Of a stretch of DNA of 64,000 nucleotides, positions 34,943 through 44,876 are shown piece after piece. Origin of the DNA: Cryptobacteroides sp934698975 (GTDB lineage Bacteria; Bacteroidota; Bacteroidia; Bacteroidales; UBA932). A program made the translations under genes and the position numbers. Positions within the stretch are counted from its first letter, which is position 1. The number at the start of each line of letters is the position of its first letter. The stretch is from positions 26,434 through 90,433 of the forward strand of contig CAKUVR010000009.1 in NCBI GenBank assembly GCA_934698975.1. The letters run 5' to 3'. The notes under the pieces are model-generated. The model made no database searches. It saw only the letters and a list, made by a program, of their open reading frames with translations, and was not told where the DNA came from.

Positions 34943-35419
34943 ATGAGCATATTCAAGAAAAAAGAGGAAAAGGAGAAGGTGACCGCGCAGGATCCGCAGG
35001 TGGAGCAGGATAGTGAGGTGCTTTCCGCTGAGGATGTCAAGGCGCTCGCACCGCTGTATGACAATGTGGTTCTGGCGTTGAAGCAGGTCTATGATCCTGA
35101 AATTCCGGTCAACATCTATGATCTTGGCCTCATTTACGAGCTTGTCATCAACAAGAGGCACGAGGCTTTCATCAAGATGACCTTCACCGCTCCGAACTGC
35201 CCGATGGCCGATGAGGTTCTTGACGAGGTACAGAGAAATGTTACTGACGTCCCTGACATCAAATCGTGCAACGTGGAACTGGTCTTTGACCCGGCTTGGG
35301 ATCAGTCCATGCTTTCCGACGAGGCTCGCTTGGAGCTCGGTCTGGATGATGTTGACTCCGCTACTGGACATGTGGATCCCGGCACCGGCCCGGACTATTC
35401 AAAGGAACCGAACTCGTAA
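34943..35419 (+). CDS. DUF59 / MIP18-family Fe-S cluster assembly factor
   Basis: A 158-residue protein with a DUF59 domain at about residues 30-130. The typical DPEIPVNIYDLGLIY motif and the cysteine in TAPNCPMADEV are present, followed by VELVFDPAWDQSMLSDEAR. Members (SufT-like) help mature Fe-S proteins. The first 25 residues are charged and likely disordered. The start is ATG 34943 (MSIFKKKEE); a TTG five codons earlier is rejected. It follows sufS and sufE, as in other Bacteroidota, and its stop overlaps the folK start by one base (TAATG). Confidence 0.9.
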   Translation: MSIFKKKEEKEKVTAQDPQVEQDSEVLSAEDVKALAPLYDNVVLALKQVYDPEIPVNIYDLGLIYELVINKRHEAFIKMTFTAPNCPMADEVLDEVQRNVTDVPDIKSCNVELVFDPAWDQSMLSDEARLELGLDDVDSATGHVDPGTGPDYSKEPNS

Positions 35420-35910
35420 TGGCCTTTGTCAGCATATACTTTTCACTTGGCAGCAACCTTGGCAACCGCGAGAAGAACATCGAGGAGGCTCTCCGCCGCA
35501 TGGACGAGGCCTTTGAAGGCCATTATTCGGCTCTCTCGCGGCTTATCGAGACCAAACCTATGGGATTCTCCGGCGGCAAGTTCCTTAACGCTGTGGCGCT
35601 TTACAGAACCTTCAGACCTGATACCTCGGCCGAAGAGGCAGCCACAGAAGTCCTGCGCAAAATCAAAGCAATCGAGCGCTCGATGGGCAGAACCGATCCT
35701 CCTGAATATGACGGCTCAGGGAACCGCATCTACCATTCCCGCATCATCGACATCGACATCCTCTTCTACGGCACCGACCGCATAGATATTCCCGACCTCA
35801 CCATCCCCCACAAGGACATCAAGAACCGCCCCTTTGTAATGATCCCCCTCCAGGAAGTCGCCAAACCCTCACTCAAAACTGCTTTTCCCGAATATTTTTC
35901 GTCAAAATAG
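35419..35910 (+). CDS. folK: 2-amino-4-hydroxy-6-hydroxymethyldihydropteridine pyrophosphokinase
   Basis: A 163-residue folate-pathway enzyme (HPPK) that transfers pyrophosphate from ATP to 6-hydroxymethyl-7,8-dihydropterin. Motifs: SLGSNLGNREKNI at the N-terminus, FLNAVALYRT, and HSRIIDIDILFYG with the two metal-binding aspartates, then IPHKDIKNRPFVMIPL. The ATG overlaps the stop of the DUF59 gene, so translation is coupled. No folP or folB gene is adjacent. A strong hairpin follows. Confidence 0.95.
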   Translation: MAFVSIYFSLGSNLGNREKNIEEALRRMDEAFEGHYSALSRLIETKPMGFSGGKFLNAVALYRTFRPDTSAEEAATEVLRKIKAIERSMGRTDPPEYDGSGNRIYHSRIIDIDILFYGTDRIDIPDLTIPHKDIKNRPFVMIPLQEVAKPSLKTAFPEYFSSK

Positions 35911-35938
35911 CGCAATATGACTAATTGGCATTTAAGAT

Positions 35939-35987
35939 AATAAAAGAAGTTCGTGGTGTTAGTTCAGCACCACGAACTTCTTTTATT
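35939..35987. terminator. Perfect 20-bp bidirectional terminator between folK and the GH13 gene
   Basis: Arms 35939-35958 and 35968-35987 are perfectly complementary with a 9-nt loop; A and T runs at the ends give a U-tract in both directions. It ends folK (plus) and the utilization locus (minus). Confidence 0.92.
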
Positions 35988-36004
35988 ACCTGTTGATCTG
36001 TACG

Positions 36005-37915
36005 TTAATTGCCACTTGTTACTTTCACGATCATGGCGCTGGTTGGCTGCATCGTCAGTACATCGCCCTTGGCGGTCACCTTGTAGGAGGCGTTGCCGGT
36101 CATCAGGACAGGAGCGAGTTTTTTTCCGGCTTTCTCCGATGTCTGTGAAGGGATTGTGACGGTGCGCTTGATTCCGGTCGGGTTGAGGGCCACGAGATAG
36201 GTCTCGGTGCCGTCCGTGCGGGTGTAGACCATCGGGTATGGAACATCCTCGTTGTAGAGGGGTTTCCACTCGCTGCTGCTCCAGAATGCTTTCGTCTCTT
36301 TGCGGAGTTTGATGAGCGCGCGGGTCCAGTTGAGGAGAGACTCCGGATCATTGTCCTGTGAGGCCACGGTGATCTCACCTTTGGCTGTCGGATTCTTGCA
36401 TCCGTCCGCTTTCCACTTGAGGTAAAGCGGATAGGATGTGGCAGGAGTCCATTCAGGACAAACAGGAATGTAGATGTCGGAAGGGTCGCAGGTGCTGAAC
36501 CCAGCGTTCACGCTGTCGTCCCACTGCATCGGAGACCGTCCTCCGGTACGCTCCTTTCCGTTATGGTCGGCCCCTTCAACGTTAGGAAGGTCAGCGAGGC
36601 TGCGGATTCCGATCTCGTCACCGTAGTAGAGAATAGGCAACTGCATGGTCATGATCCAGGCCATGCTCACTTTCAACTGCTCGGGAGTGTTCCTTGCGCC
36701 CATGTTGAATCTGAGATGGTCGTGGTTGCCGGTAAGGTTGGCATAGTAGCCCCAGTCTTTGGTCCATGCGATGTTTTCGCTGTACTCATCGTAGAACCTC
36801 TTGAGCATCTTGGCGGCGTCATCCTTTGTGTCGATCTTGTCCTCAGGCCATGGATTGCCGTAGAGGTCCTTCAGGGACGGCTGTCCTCCGTTCAGGGAGA
36901 AATAGCTGCCTCCGTCGGCCTGGTGCTTCTTGTCGAAATACATCCTGCGGATCTTTGTGCTGGTTCCGTTAAGGTCCATGTCGATGTTGAATCCGGCCGC
37001 AAGACAGTACTTAGGGTTGCCCCATTCGGCCATCAGAACGTGGTCAGGGAACTCGGTGTCCATCCATCCGCGGATCTCACGCCAGAATTCGATTATGCCT
37101 TTCTTGTCCTTGTCGTTCTTGATGAGACTGGCCGCCATGTCCACACGGAATCCATCCACACCTTTGTTGAACCAGAACTCGATGATGTTCTTCATTTCCT
37201 GTTTTACGGCTTTCGGTCCCGGTGCGTCCATTCCCTGCTCCCATGGCTTGGCCGGATCCGGATTATAGTAACCGAAGTTCAGGGCCGGCTGGCAGGCGTA
37301 GAAATTCTTCATGTAGTACTTTCCTCTCGGAGCGTCTGACTTCATCCACTTGCCTATGGTGTTCTGCATCACATTGTCTGAAGCGAGCATCTTCTTGAGG
37401 TCATCCTCAGCGCGCTTGTCAGGCAGTCGGTCGCTCCAGATGTAATAGTCGCTGTAACGCTGGTTGGCGTCCGCCTCCATGGACTGCCTGAACCAAGGAT
37501 GCTGGTCGGATGTGTGCCCTGGAACAAGGTCGAGGAACACCTTTATTCCTCTCTTGTGACATTCGGAAATCAGATTCACAAGATCTGTGTTCGTTCCGAA
37601 ACGTGGATCCACCTTGTAGAAATCGATCACATCGTAGCCGCCGTCAACCCAGCCGGAAACAAAGAGGGGATTGAACCAGATGACATTGACTCCGAGTTTC
37701 TCGATGTAGTCAAGCTTGGACATGACTCCAGGGATGTCCCCGATGCCGTTGCCGTCTGAATCCTTGTAGGAAGACGGGTAGATTTGATATATCACGGCGT
37801 TCTCGAGCCACTGAGGACCCTTTTTCCATGTCTGTTCGAATGAACCTGGCTTGGGTTGCGCCACAGAGAGCAAGGCGAATGCAATCGCCGCGAAAAATGT
37901 AATTGTTCTCTTCAT
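36005..37915 (-). CDS. Exported GH13 alpha-amylase-family glycosidase
   Basis: A 636-residue glycoside hydrolase with a signal peptide (MKRTITFFAAIAFALLSVA) and a full GH13 barrel. It opens with YQIYPSSYKDSDGNGIGD; conserved regions include the nucleophile Asp in GFRVDMA, the acid/base Glu in LMAEWG, and the transition-state Asp in TGNHDH. The C-terminal all-beta domain runs from about residue 550. It cleaves or transfers alpha-glucosidic bonds; no lipobox, so probably periplasmic. It is the last gene of the minus-strand utilization locus, 30 bases after the phosphoesterase. The substrate is likely an alpha-glucan or a related glucoside. Confidence 0.92.
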   Translation of the reverse strand: MKRTITFFAAIAFALLSVAQPKPGSFEQTWKKGPQWLENAVIYQIYPSSYKDSDGNGIGDIPGVMSKLDYIEKLGVNVIWFNPLFVSGWVDGGYDVIDFYKVDPRFGTNTDLVNLISECHKRGIKVFLDLVPGHTSDQHPWFRQSMEADANQRYSDYYIWSDRLPDKRAEDDLKKMLASDNVMQNTIGKWMKSDAPRGKYYMKNFYACQPALNFGYYNPDPAKPWEQGMDAPGPKAVKQEMKNIIEFWFNKGVDGFRVDMAASLIKNDKDKKGIIEFWREIRGWMDTEFPDHVLMAEWGNPKYCLAAGFNIDMDLNGTSTKIRRMYFDKKHQADGGSYFSLNGGQPSLKDLYGNPWPEDKIDTKDDAAKMLKRFYDEYSENIAWTKDWGYYANLTGNHDHLRFNMGARNTPEQLKVSMAWIMTMQLPILYYGDEIGIRSLADLPNVEGADHNGKERTGGRSPMQWDDSVNAGFSTCDPSDIYIPVCPEWTPATSYPLYLKWKADGCKNPTAKGEITVASQDNDPESLLNWTRALIKLRKETKAFWSSSEWKPLYNEDVPYPMVYTRTDGTETYLVALNPTGIKRTVTIPSQTSEKAGKKLAPVLMTGNASYKVTAKGDVLTMQPTSAMIVKVTSGN

Positions 37916-37945
37916 AAAAAGTATGAATATCTTGTTTTTAAGTTG

Positions 37946-39589
37946 TTATCTCCACCAAAAATAAGTGTATGGTCTGTCCGCACCGTCTTTCAGTCCTTTC
38001 TGGTAGGCGGGCTCAGCCAAAGAGAAGTCATTTGTTCCGACCACAGAGGTCTCCGTGAACACGTTTCCGAATGGATCCCGCGCTTCGACCTTGATCTGTC
38101 TGGTGTCCGTGTTCTTGAGTTTGTAGCGATAGATGTGCTTGGCCTTTGTGATGTCCTCCAATTTGTTGCATTTGTAGGCGTGGTTGATGTAAAGTCCGCA
38201 CATCCACCTGTCGTACTGATTCTCAAGATATGTCGCTGTACCGGTCAGGGTGCCATCTTCGTAGACACTGACTTTCCAATCCGGCCCTCCGGAGAACACG
38301 TTGACGGCAATCTCATCCTTGCCGAAACCATCGTCCGAGAAGGAATATTTTCCGCCTCCGCTGATTGTGTAACTGTCAGAGGCTCTGTATATTCTCATCT
38401 GGTGCGACTTGTCCCAGTCCGTTCCCTTGAAGTACATGTCCTTGATCTCGGTGCCGTCAAACGTGAAGACGTAGTAGCCGTTAGGTGTGCCGTCCGTCGC
38501 ATGGTTCGCCCTCCAGAAATAACCGCAGGCGGTGCTGAGAATATATTCCCTCATCCCAAGCTTGTTCTTGCTGTACTTGTAGTTGTGGGTGTGGGCGGCC
38601 ATTATTATTGGATCCTTGTAGTTCTTGACGAGTTCGAAGATCTGTGTGGCGTAGGAATATTTCGCAAAGTTGTTGTACATCGGCGCATGGAAGCAGAGCA
38701 CGACCTTGTGGTTCTTCGGGACAAACGAGAGGTCCTGCGCCAGCCAGTCATATTGCTCTTTTGTGAAACCGAGCGTGTAGTCCGTGTTGCCGGAGAACCT
38801 TAGGTCGTCCAGGATGACGAAATGAATCATCCCCACGTTGAACGAATAGTAAAGCGGTCCCATTATGTTGCTGAATGTCAGTCCGTCAGGGGAAAGTTTG
38901 TCCTTGTCATGGTTGCCGATGACGTGATAGGTGGGCACGTTGATCTCCCCGAGAACCTTTTTCATCTTCGTAAGCCGTTTTCCCGAATGGTTCTCGTCGA
39001 TTCCGATAATGTCTCCAAGAGCCACGGCGACGGTCTCGGTGCTTGAGTGCTGTGCGACCTCACGGTTTATGTCAGCCACGGTTTCGGCCCGGAACCGCTC
39101 GACATCGCTGTCGTAGTCCGGCTGCGGGTCTCCTATGGCCACCAGAGTGAACCTGTTGTCGGAATGCTTGCGTTTGGAAAGAGAAAAATCCGCTCTGTAG
39201 ACACTTGATGCGGTCCCCGTCAAAGACTTGCAGTTCTGATAGAAAAGGGGCATATTCCCGAAATCCTTCTGCGTCGCGCATTCATAGCCTGAAGGCATCG
39301 AGATGAACACGAATTTGGCGTCACGGGCGCGTTTCATCTGATAGACACCTCTTGAGTCGGTTTTCACGCAGGTGTAGGCATCGCTGACAACAACACCCTC
39401 GACAGGCTTTCCGTCGGTGTCGCTTACCAGTCCATAGAGGGTCATGCCCTTGTCCGGCGTGATCTCCGACGGCTTTTCTTCCGGTTCCTTTTCACCGCCT
39501 CCGCCCGCTCCTGAGGAAGGATTTTCCTTGGAGCAGGACGCAAGGGCGGCGAGTATCAACAAACAAACGCTTAATTGTCTTATTCTCAT
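37946..39589 (-). CDS. Lipoprotein calcineurin-like phosphoesterase (MetallophosN-Metallophos-MetallophosC)
   Basis: A 547-residue protein with a lipobox LAALASCSKE (Cys19). Residues about 50-130 form a MetallophosN domain, a carboxypeptidase-regulatory-like beta sandwich (LYGLVSDTDGKPVEGVVVSD). The metallophosphoesterase core shows AIGDPQPD, ALGDIIG, IGNHDKDK and MAAHTHNYKY, with Gln where many families have His in the first motif. A MetallophosC domain follows from about 385. It probably removes phosphate from a polymer or sugar phosphate at the cell surface or periplasm. It lies between the SusD and GH13 genes in one transcript, an unusual enzyme pair for a sugar locus. Confidence 0.9.
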   Translation of the reverse strand: MRIRQLSVCLLILAALASCSKENPSSGAGGGGEKEPEEKPSEITPDKGMTLYGLVSDTDGKPVEGVVVSDAYTCVKTDSRGVYQMKRARDAKFVFISMPSGYECATQKDFGNMPLFYQNCKSLTGTASSVYRADFSLSKRKHSDNRFTLVAIGDPQPDYDSDVERFRAETVADINREVAQHSSTETVAVALGDIIGIDENHSGKRLTKMKKVLGEINVPTYHVIGNHDKDKLSPDGLTFSNIMGPLYYSFNVGMIHFVILDDLRFSGNTDYTLGFTKEQYDWLAQDLSFVPKNHKVVLCFHAPMYNNFAKYSYATQIFELVKNYKDPIIMAAHTHNYKYSKNKLGMREYILSTACGYFWRANHATDGTPNGYYVFTFDGTEIKDMYFKGTDWDKSHQMRIYRASDSYTISGGGKYSFSDDGFGKDEIAVNVFSGGPDWKVSVYEDGTLTGTATYLENQYDRWMCGLYINHAYKCNKLEDITKAKHIYRYKLKNTDTRQIKVEARDPFGNVFTETSVVGTNDFSLAEPAYQKGLKDGADRPYTYFWWR

Positions 39590-39600
39590 CTTTCAGTAAA

Positions 39601-41613
39601 CTACCAATCTGGATTCTGCTGGATGCCGGCTTTCTGGAGTTCGTCGACAGGAATCGGCATAAGATAGTGCTTTGACTCGAACACACGGTTCTCTACCCAA
39701 TAGCGCTCCATGCGGTACTTCTTGCCGTTGATGACAATCTTTCCTCCGGCGTCCTCGACCGGCCTCATGCCGCAAATCCTATGCTGTGTCTTAGGATACG
39801 CTCCATATTTTTCAAAATATTCCTGAGCCTTCGCATCATTAGTACTTCCCGGAAGTGACTCCCACTGTCTGTCCTTCGCAGCTTCAAGGGCTGGCTCAAG
39901 GTAGAAACGGCACTGCCAGAAACGGCATTTCTCGTGGTAAAGCTCAACCCTTCTTTCCCTTGCAATGTAGTCGAGCATAAGTTCCTTGCTGGACATTGTG
40001 GCAGGCGGCATCGGGGCCATGAACGAGCGGCTGCGGATTTCGTTGATCCGTTTGTAGACCTCGGCGTTCGGTCCTTCGGTACGTGTCACTGCCTCTGCCC
40101 ACATAAGGTACACGGTCGAAAGACGCAATGCCGGAGGACAGTGGAGCACGCCGGCGCCTGAGCCTGCGGCCTTGTTGTGGGAACCGTCGCAGAACTTGCG
40201 GAGGAAGTAGCCAGTGGTTGTCGAATTGGCGGCGTTGATCTTGTCCGGTCCTGACGCCGTGTTGATCACCGTGCTCTTGAACGTCGAGCCGTGGTAGATC
40301 ACGTCGCGGTACATGCGGGGATCACGGTTGACGTAAGGATTGGCGTCGTCGTAGCCGGAATTCAGAGCGGACTCGCTGATAAGTCCATTGTATAGCGAGG
40401 CGTGGTTCTCCTTGAGAGCGTAGATCGGGTAGCCGTAGCCGTCCGGGCCGATGAACTCATATTCATCAACCTGATCCTGGGTTGGCATCTCCCTGCCTCC
40501 GCCGCTTTGTGAAGGTGGATAGTTGTCGCCCCACCAACCGGCGGACTTGTCTCTGAGCCAGAAGCAGATCCATTCCTGTTTGAGAGGCTCCATCGTCTCC
40601 GGAACGAAGAGTTCCCAAAGCCTTCTCGGAACCATTGACGCACTTGTGTTGTTGCCGAGTTTGTCGGTGCAGTCGCTTTTGTCGGCTCCTTGATAGAGAT
40701 TGTACTTCGGACGACCCTCGATGCTGAAGTTGATGACCTCTTCGCATGCCTTTCTCAAGTCCACCCAACGCTGCGGGTCATATTTGGCGTACAGCTCCTT
40801 GCCTGTGCGGTTGTCGGTGAAAGGGAATGTGCCGTTGCCGTCGATGCCTCCGTTGTAAAGAGGGGTCGCCACAATCCAACTAACCATGGCCTTCAGTCCA
40901 AGGCAGGCTCCCTTGTCGATTCTCGCGAACTTCAGTCCGCTGTTCTGCGCCGGGACTCTTGAATATGCCTCATCGCAGTCATCACAGATTTTCTGCGCAA
41001 TCGTGAACACGTCTTCACGCGTGAAATGCCTGTCGTCACTCTGCTTGATGGAATGGTCAAGATAGACACATTCGCCATAATTGCGCAGCAGGACGTAGTG
41101 GAGGTAGGCTCTGATGTACAGAACCTCGCCGACGCGGTTCATCAGCGTGCCTGGCTCGGAAGGGGAGTCCGGGGTCTTGTAGGTCTCGATGCATTCGAGT
41201 ATCTTGTTGGCCCTGCGGATGTTTGAATATACCCCCGCCCACCATCCGGTGGTGTTGCTGGCGCTTGAGGAGCCTGTGGCCGTGGTCTTCTTCCAGATGT
41301 CCGAACCCGGTTCCAAATCACCTTCGTTCCAACGGTTTGTAAGGTTGTTGGCCTCTGAGGTAGAGGTGCATTCGGCTTCGTCGCAGCAAGGGGACTCGCT
41401 GTAGTGGTGCATCTGCGCAAGAGGCCTGTCGGAAGCCTTTGCGAGGGCGTAAAGGCGGGTGATCTGCTCGTCAGTCTGCTGGAAACTGCTGAACATGTCG
41501 GCCTCTGTCTTGATGTCGGTCGGCTTTTTGTCCAGATAGGCATCACAGGATGCGGCCGCAAGAATGCAAAGTGCGGCAGCACTGGTTTTCAATATGTTTT
41601 TCATTAATGACAT
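39601..41613 (-). CDS. SusD/RagB-family nutrient-binding lipoprotein
   Basis: A 670-residue surface lipoprotein that caps the SusC channel and binds the imported ligand. The start is ATG 41613 (or 41604), giving a signal with lipobox ILAAASCDAYLDK; the upstream extension to 41691 lies in the SusC frame's tail and is not needed. The N-terminal part has the TPR-like helices of SusD (IRRANKILECIETY, VLYIRAYLHYVLLRNYGE), and the C-terminal half the family motif YARERRVELYHEKCRFW-like stretch (YIARERRVELYHEK). It follows SusC by 26 bases and precedes the phosphoesterase by 11. Confidence 0.95.
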   Translation of the reverse strand: MSLMKNILKTSAAALCILAAASCDAYLDKKPTDIKTEADMFSSFQQTDEQITRLYALAKASDRPLAQMHHYSESPCCDEAECTSTSEANNLTNRWNEGDLEPGSDIWKKTTATGSSSASNTTGWWAGVYSNIRRANKILECIETYKTPDSPSEPGTLMNRVGEVLYIRAYLHYVLLRNYGECVYLDHSIKQSDDRHFTREDVFTIAQKICDDCDEAYSRVPAQNSGLKFARIDKGACLGLKAMVSWIVATPLYNGGIDGNGTFPFTDNRTGKELYAKYDPQRWVDLRKACEEVINFSIEGRPKYNLYQGADKSDCTDKLGNNTSASMVPRRLWELFVPETMEPLKQEWICFWLRDKSAGWWGDNYPPSQSGGGREMPTQDQVDEYEFIGPDGYGYPIYALKENHASLYNGLISESALNSGYDDANPYVNRDPRMYRDVIYHGSTFKSTVINTASGPDKINAANSTTTGYFLRKFCDGSHNKAAGSGAGVLHCPPALRLSTVYLMWAEAVTRTEGPNAEVYKRINEIRSRSFMAPMPPATMSSKELMLDYIARERRVELYHEKCRFWQCRFYLEPALEAAKDRQWESLPGSTNDAKAQEYFEKYGAYPKTQHRICGMRPVEDAGGKIVINGKKYRMERYWVENRVFESKHYLMPIPVDELQKAGIQQNPDW

Positions 41614-41639
41614 AGTGTTCTGAATATGTTTGGAACTGC

Positions 41640-44600
41640 TTAGAGAGTGATGGAGATTCCGAGGTTGAAAACTCGTTGGATAGGATACCAACTGCCGTCT
41701 CCGTCCCTTGTCTCAGGATCCACGTCAGCGTCGGAAAGTCCGTCGAAGGTCAGAAGGTTCTGGCCTTGGAGGTACACACGGCAATTCTGGACATTGATCC
41801 TGTTCATCCATTTTTTCGGCAGGGAGTAGCCGATCTCCACGTTCTTGAGCCTGATGTAGGAGGCATCGTAGAGGAACAGGCTTGAATGCGAGTTCTTGTT
41901 GTTCGAATTGGCTCCCAGATGCAGGGCCGGATAGGTGGCTGTCTCTGCTGTCTCAGGGGTCCAACGGTTCAGGTGCATAGGCTTCACTTTGCCGATGGCG
42001 GTCACGTTATATATAGGGAAATCCCAGACGGCCGCTCCGGAAAGCATCACAGAGCAGAGGGTGGATCCCTGAAGTAGGACGCTGAAATCAAGTCCTTTCC
42101 AACTGAATCCTACAGGGATTCCGAACTGGAGTTCAGGGATTCGCGGATTGCCCATCGCCCTGCGGTCGTAGTTGTCGATGACTCCGTCTCCGTTCTGATC
42201 CTTGTAGACCACATCTCCGGGACTTAGCGTGCCGAATGTCTGGTAGCCTGCGGCGTTGAGTTTGTCAGCCTCGGTCTGGTCGGCCACGAAGTGGTCGAAT
42301 TCATAGACGAAGTTCTCGCCCACGCGATGGCCTGTGGCGTACCTCCATGTGCAGTCCACCCCATTCGGGGAGACATAGGAGATCTCTTCGCAGAACTTTA
42401 TCTTGTTGCGGGCGAAAGAGAGATTCGGTTTGATGTACCAGCTGAAATCCCTTCCTATGCGGTCAGCCCACCCGAACTCAATCTCGATACCCTTGTTGTC
42501 CACAATGCCTGAGTTGGTGTAGGTGGCCGACTGTCCTATGATCGCAGGCAAACCAAGTTTGTCTTCGCTGGCCATGTTCGTCAGGATGTCATAGCGATGC
42601 TCGTAGAATGCGTCCACATTCAATGAGAACCTGTTATTGAACATCTTGAGGTCGATTCCGACGTTGTACTTCATGGCCTTTTCCCAGGTCAGATCCTCAT
42701 TGGCGAAAGCACCTTCATCGTACCATGAAGAATAGTTCTTGGAGTTCTCCCCGAAGTTGGTGATATATTCCTTGCCTTTGTTGTAGGTCTGGATGTAGGC
42801 GAAACGCGCCGAACTGATGTAGTCGTTGCCGGCGAGTCCGGCGGATGCGCGGACCTTGAGGAAATCAACAGCCCTGAGACCCTTCATCCAGTTCTCGCTG
42901 CTGAGAACCCATCCGAGGGAGACGGCCGGGAAGAACCCGAAGCGCTTTCCAGGCGCGAAGGCCTCGGATCCGTTGTAGCCGAAATTCGCGTCCAGAAGAT
43001 AACGGCTGCGGTAGGCGTAGGTGACTCTGGCGGAGATTCCACAGTAGCGGTAGTCTACATCGCTGCCTTTGCTCTTGTTCTGGAGGTAACCGAGGAGCAT
43101 CCCGGTCACATCGTGCTCATCACTGACACCGAACTTGCGTTTCCAATCCAGCTTGCCTTGGAACCTGTAGGTCGAGACGGTCGTGTAGTTGGAAAGCGAG
43201 CGGGAATAGTTGTCATCGATTGTCCTGGTGTTGGCGGTCTCGAATATTCCGTTCTTCGCCCAGTACCCGGCGTTGTTTTTCCACACATCCACGCTTTCTC
43301 CCTTGAGTTTCCACGTGGCGTAGCCCGGGAAGGTCAGGTTTCCGAGGGAGAAGGTGTTGACCTTGTTCCCCTTGGAGGTTCCGTTGTACTGATCGTAGGA
43401 GAACTGTCCCTCAAGCGACAGGCCTTTGGTGATGAACGAAAGGTCCTCGCGAAGACGGATGGAGCCGTTGATGTCGTTGTCTGTACGGATTGTGTAGCCG
43501 GTGTGGCTGAGTTGTCCGAGGACATTGTAGCGGTACATCTGGTCATCGCAGTAAAGAAGCTTTCCTCCGTTGTTGGTGAAGTCGAGCTCATTCTCCTCTA
43601 TACCTGTGTTTTCGATGACGATAGGGAGGTACGAAGGCTGGGTGTTGGCGAGTCCGATGAGAGACGAGGCGGTGGCTCCAGGGTAGGTTGTCTGGCGCAC
43701 CCTTATTCCCAGATCGACAGAGATAGAGAAGCGCTTTGTGGCCTGCACATCGATGTTGGAGCGGAAGTTGAAACGGGAGAATCCGTTCTCTTTCTCAGGA
43801 GCATGGTAGGCGTAGTTGTCACCTTGGTTGTAATAGCCTCCAAGGACGAAATATTTGACCTTTTCGGTTCCTCCTCTGACGGACAGGGAGTAATCCTGCA
43901 TTACCGCCGGTTTGAACATATAGTCGAAGTAGTTCCAATCGTAGCCGAGTCCGTCCGAGTTGTCGCCCTTTGCCTTGCGGTAGTTGGCGATCGCCTCGCC
44001 AGAGAAGAGGGACAGCGTGTTGACATCAACTCCCGGATTATCGTTCATGAGAGCCTCGTTGTAGAGTACGGCATAGTCCGCCGAACCAAGGTAACGTGGA
44101 AACTTCGCCGGCTCTGTCACTCCGACGGATGCCTTGAAATCAACAGTCGGCTTTTCGCCCTCACGTCCGCGCTTGGTGGTGATGATGATCACTCCGTTGG
44201 CTCCTCTGATTCCGTAAGGCGCTGTGGCTGACGCGTCTTTGAGGATGGTGAAAGTCTCGATCTCGTCGGCGGAGATGTAGCTCATCTCACGCTCGATTCC
44301 GTCCACGATCACGATAGGAGCTGTTCCGCCGCCATAGGTGGAGACGCCGCGCACATTGACGTTGGCTACATCGAAGCCTGGCTCACCGCCGCCGTGCTGC
44401 GTGACGATAAGTCCCGGGAGACGGCCGGCCAGGGCGTTGTTGACATTCGCGGTAGGGGACTGCGACAGTTCCTTGGTTGTTATCGTCGAGACGGCTCCGG
44501 TGATGGTCTCACGCCTTTGGACGTTGTAACCTACCACGACAGCCTCGCTAAGCGCCTTGACATCCTCGACAAGGACAATGTCCAGCTTATGCCGTCCGGC

Positions 44601-44870
44601 AACCTTGATGGTCTGGGGAGCGTAGCCAATGCAGGAAACCTCAAGAGTGGCTTCTGAATATGGCACGTCGATTTTGTACTTTCCGTCCACGTCTGAGATC
44701 ACGCCTGTCCGCTCTCCCTTTATGAGGACGGCGGCGCCGATGACCGGATAACCTGCCTCGTCAAGCACTGAGCCGCTCACATTGAACGGCTTGTTCTGGG
44801 CCGTCATCGAGACGTTGGCCAGAACAAGCGCTACAAGGCAGAGAAAAATTCTTACGATGGATTTTCTCAT
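41640..44870 (-). CDS. SusC/RagA-family TonB-linked outer-membrane transporter
   Basis: A 1076-residue barrel importing oligosaccharides with SusD. Signal peptide (LCLVALVLANVSMTAQ), carboxypeptidase-regulatory-like domain (VSGSVLDEAGYPVIGAAVLI, about 30-110), TonB-interaction and plug region with VVVGYNVQRRETITGAVSTI and VRGVSTYGGGTAPIVIVDG, ending the plug with PYGIRGANGVIIITTKRG. The 22-strand barrel follows to the end. It requires TonB. The GLUG lipoprotein gene lies six bases upstream, SusD 26 bases downstream. Confidence 0.96.
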   Translation of the reverse strand: MRKSIVRIFLCLVALVLANVSMTAQNKPFNVSGSVLDEAGYPVIGAAVLIKGERTGVISDVDGKYKIDVPYSEATLEVSCIGYAPQTIKVAGRHKLDIVLVEDVKALSEAVVVGYNVQRRETITGAVSTITTKELSQSPTANVNNALAGRLPGLIVTQHGGGEPGFDVANVNVRGVSTYGGGTAPIVIVDGIEREMSYISADEIETFTILKDASATAPYGIRGANGVIIITTKRGREGEKPTVDFKASVGVTEPAKFPRYLGSADYAVLYNEALMNDNPGVDVNTLSLFSGEAIANYRKAKGDNSDGLGYDWNYFDYMFKPAVMQDYSLSVRGGTEKVKYFVLGGYYNQGDNYAYHAPEKENGFSRFNFRSNIDVQATKRFSISVDLGIRVRQTTYPGATASSLIGLANTQPSYLPIVIENTGIEENELDFTNNGGKLLYCDDQMYRYNVLGQLSHTGYTIRTDNDINGSIRLREDLSFITKGLSLEGQFSYDQYNGTSKGNKVNTFSLGNLTFPGYATWKLKGESVDVWKNNAGYWAKNGIFETANTRTIDDNYSRSLSNYTTVSTYRFQGKLDWKRKFGVSDEHDVTGMLLGYLQNKSKGSDVDYRYCGISARVTYAYRSRYLLDANFGYNGSEAFAPGKRFGFFPAVSLGWVLSSENWMKGLRAVDFLKVRASAGLAGNDYISSARFAYIQTYNKGKEYITNFGENSKNYSSWYDEGAFANEDLTWEKAMKYNVGIDLKMFNNRFSLNVDAFYEHRYDILTNMASEDKLGLPAIIGQSATYTNSGIVDNKGIEIEFGWADRIGRDFSWYIKPNLSFARNKIKFCEEISYVSPNGVDCTWRYATGHRVGENFVYEFDHFVADQTEADKLNAAGYQTFGTLSPGDVVYKDQNGDGVIDNYDRRAMGNPRIPELQFGIPVGFSWKGLDFSVLLQGSTLCSVMLSGAAVWDFPIYNVTAIGKVKPMHLNRWTPETAETATYPALHLGANSNNKNSHSSLFLYDASYIRLKNVEIGYSLPKKWMNRINVQNCRVYLQGQNLLTFDGLSDADVDPETRDGDGSWYPIQRVFNLGISITL

Positions 44871-44876
44871 GGAATA

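Noticed and set aside
36563..37339. 258-codon plus-strand frame opposite the GH13 gene
   Set aside because: Shadow of a GC-biased gene; translation has no known domain.
43306..43321. CCACGTGG in susC as a parS site
   Set aside because: Arms do not match the parS consensus; chance hexamer CACGTG.
43113..44231. 372-codon open frame on the plus strand opposite susC
   Set aside because: Mirror of a strongly biased coding sequence; Val/Glu/Gly-rich with no start context, no family resemblance, and the minus-strand SusC is complete and certain.
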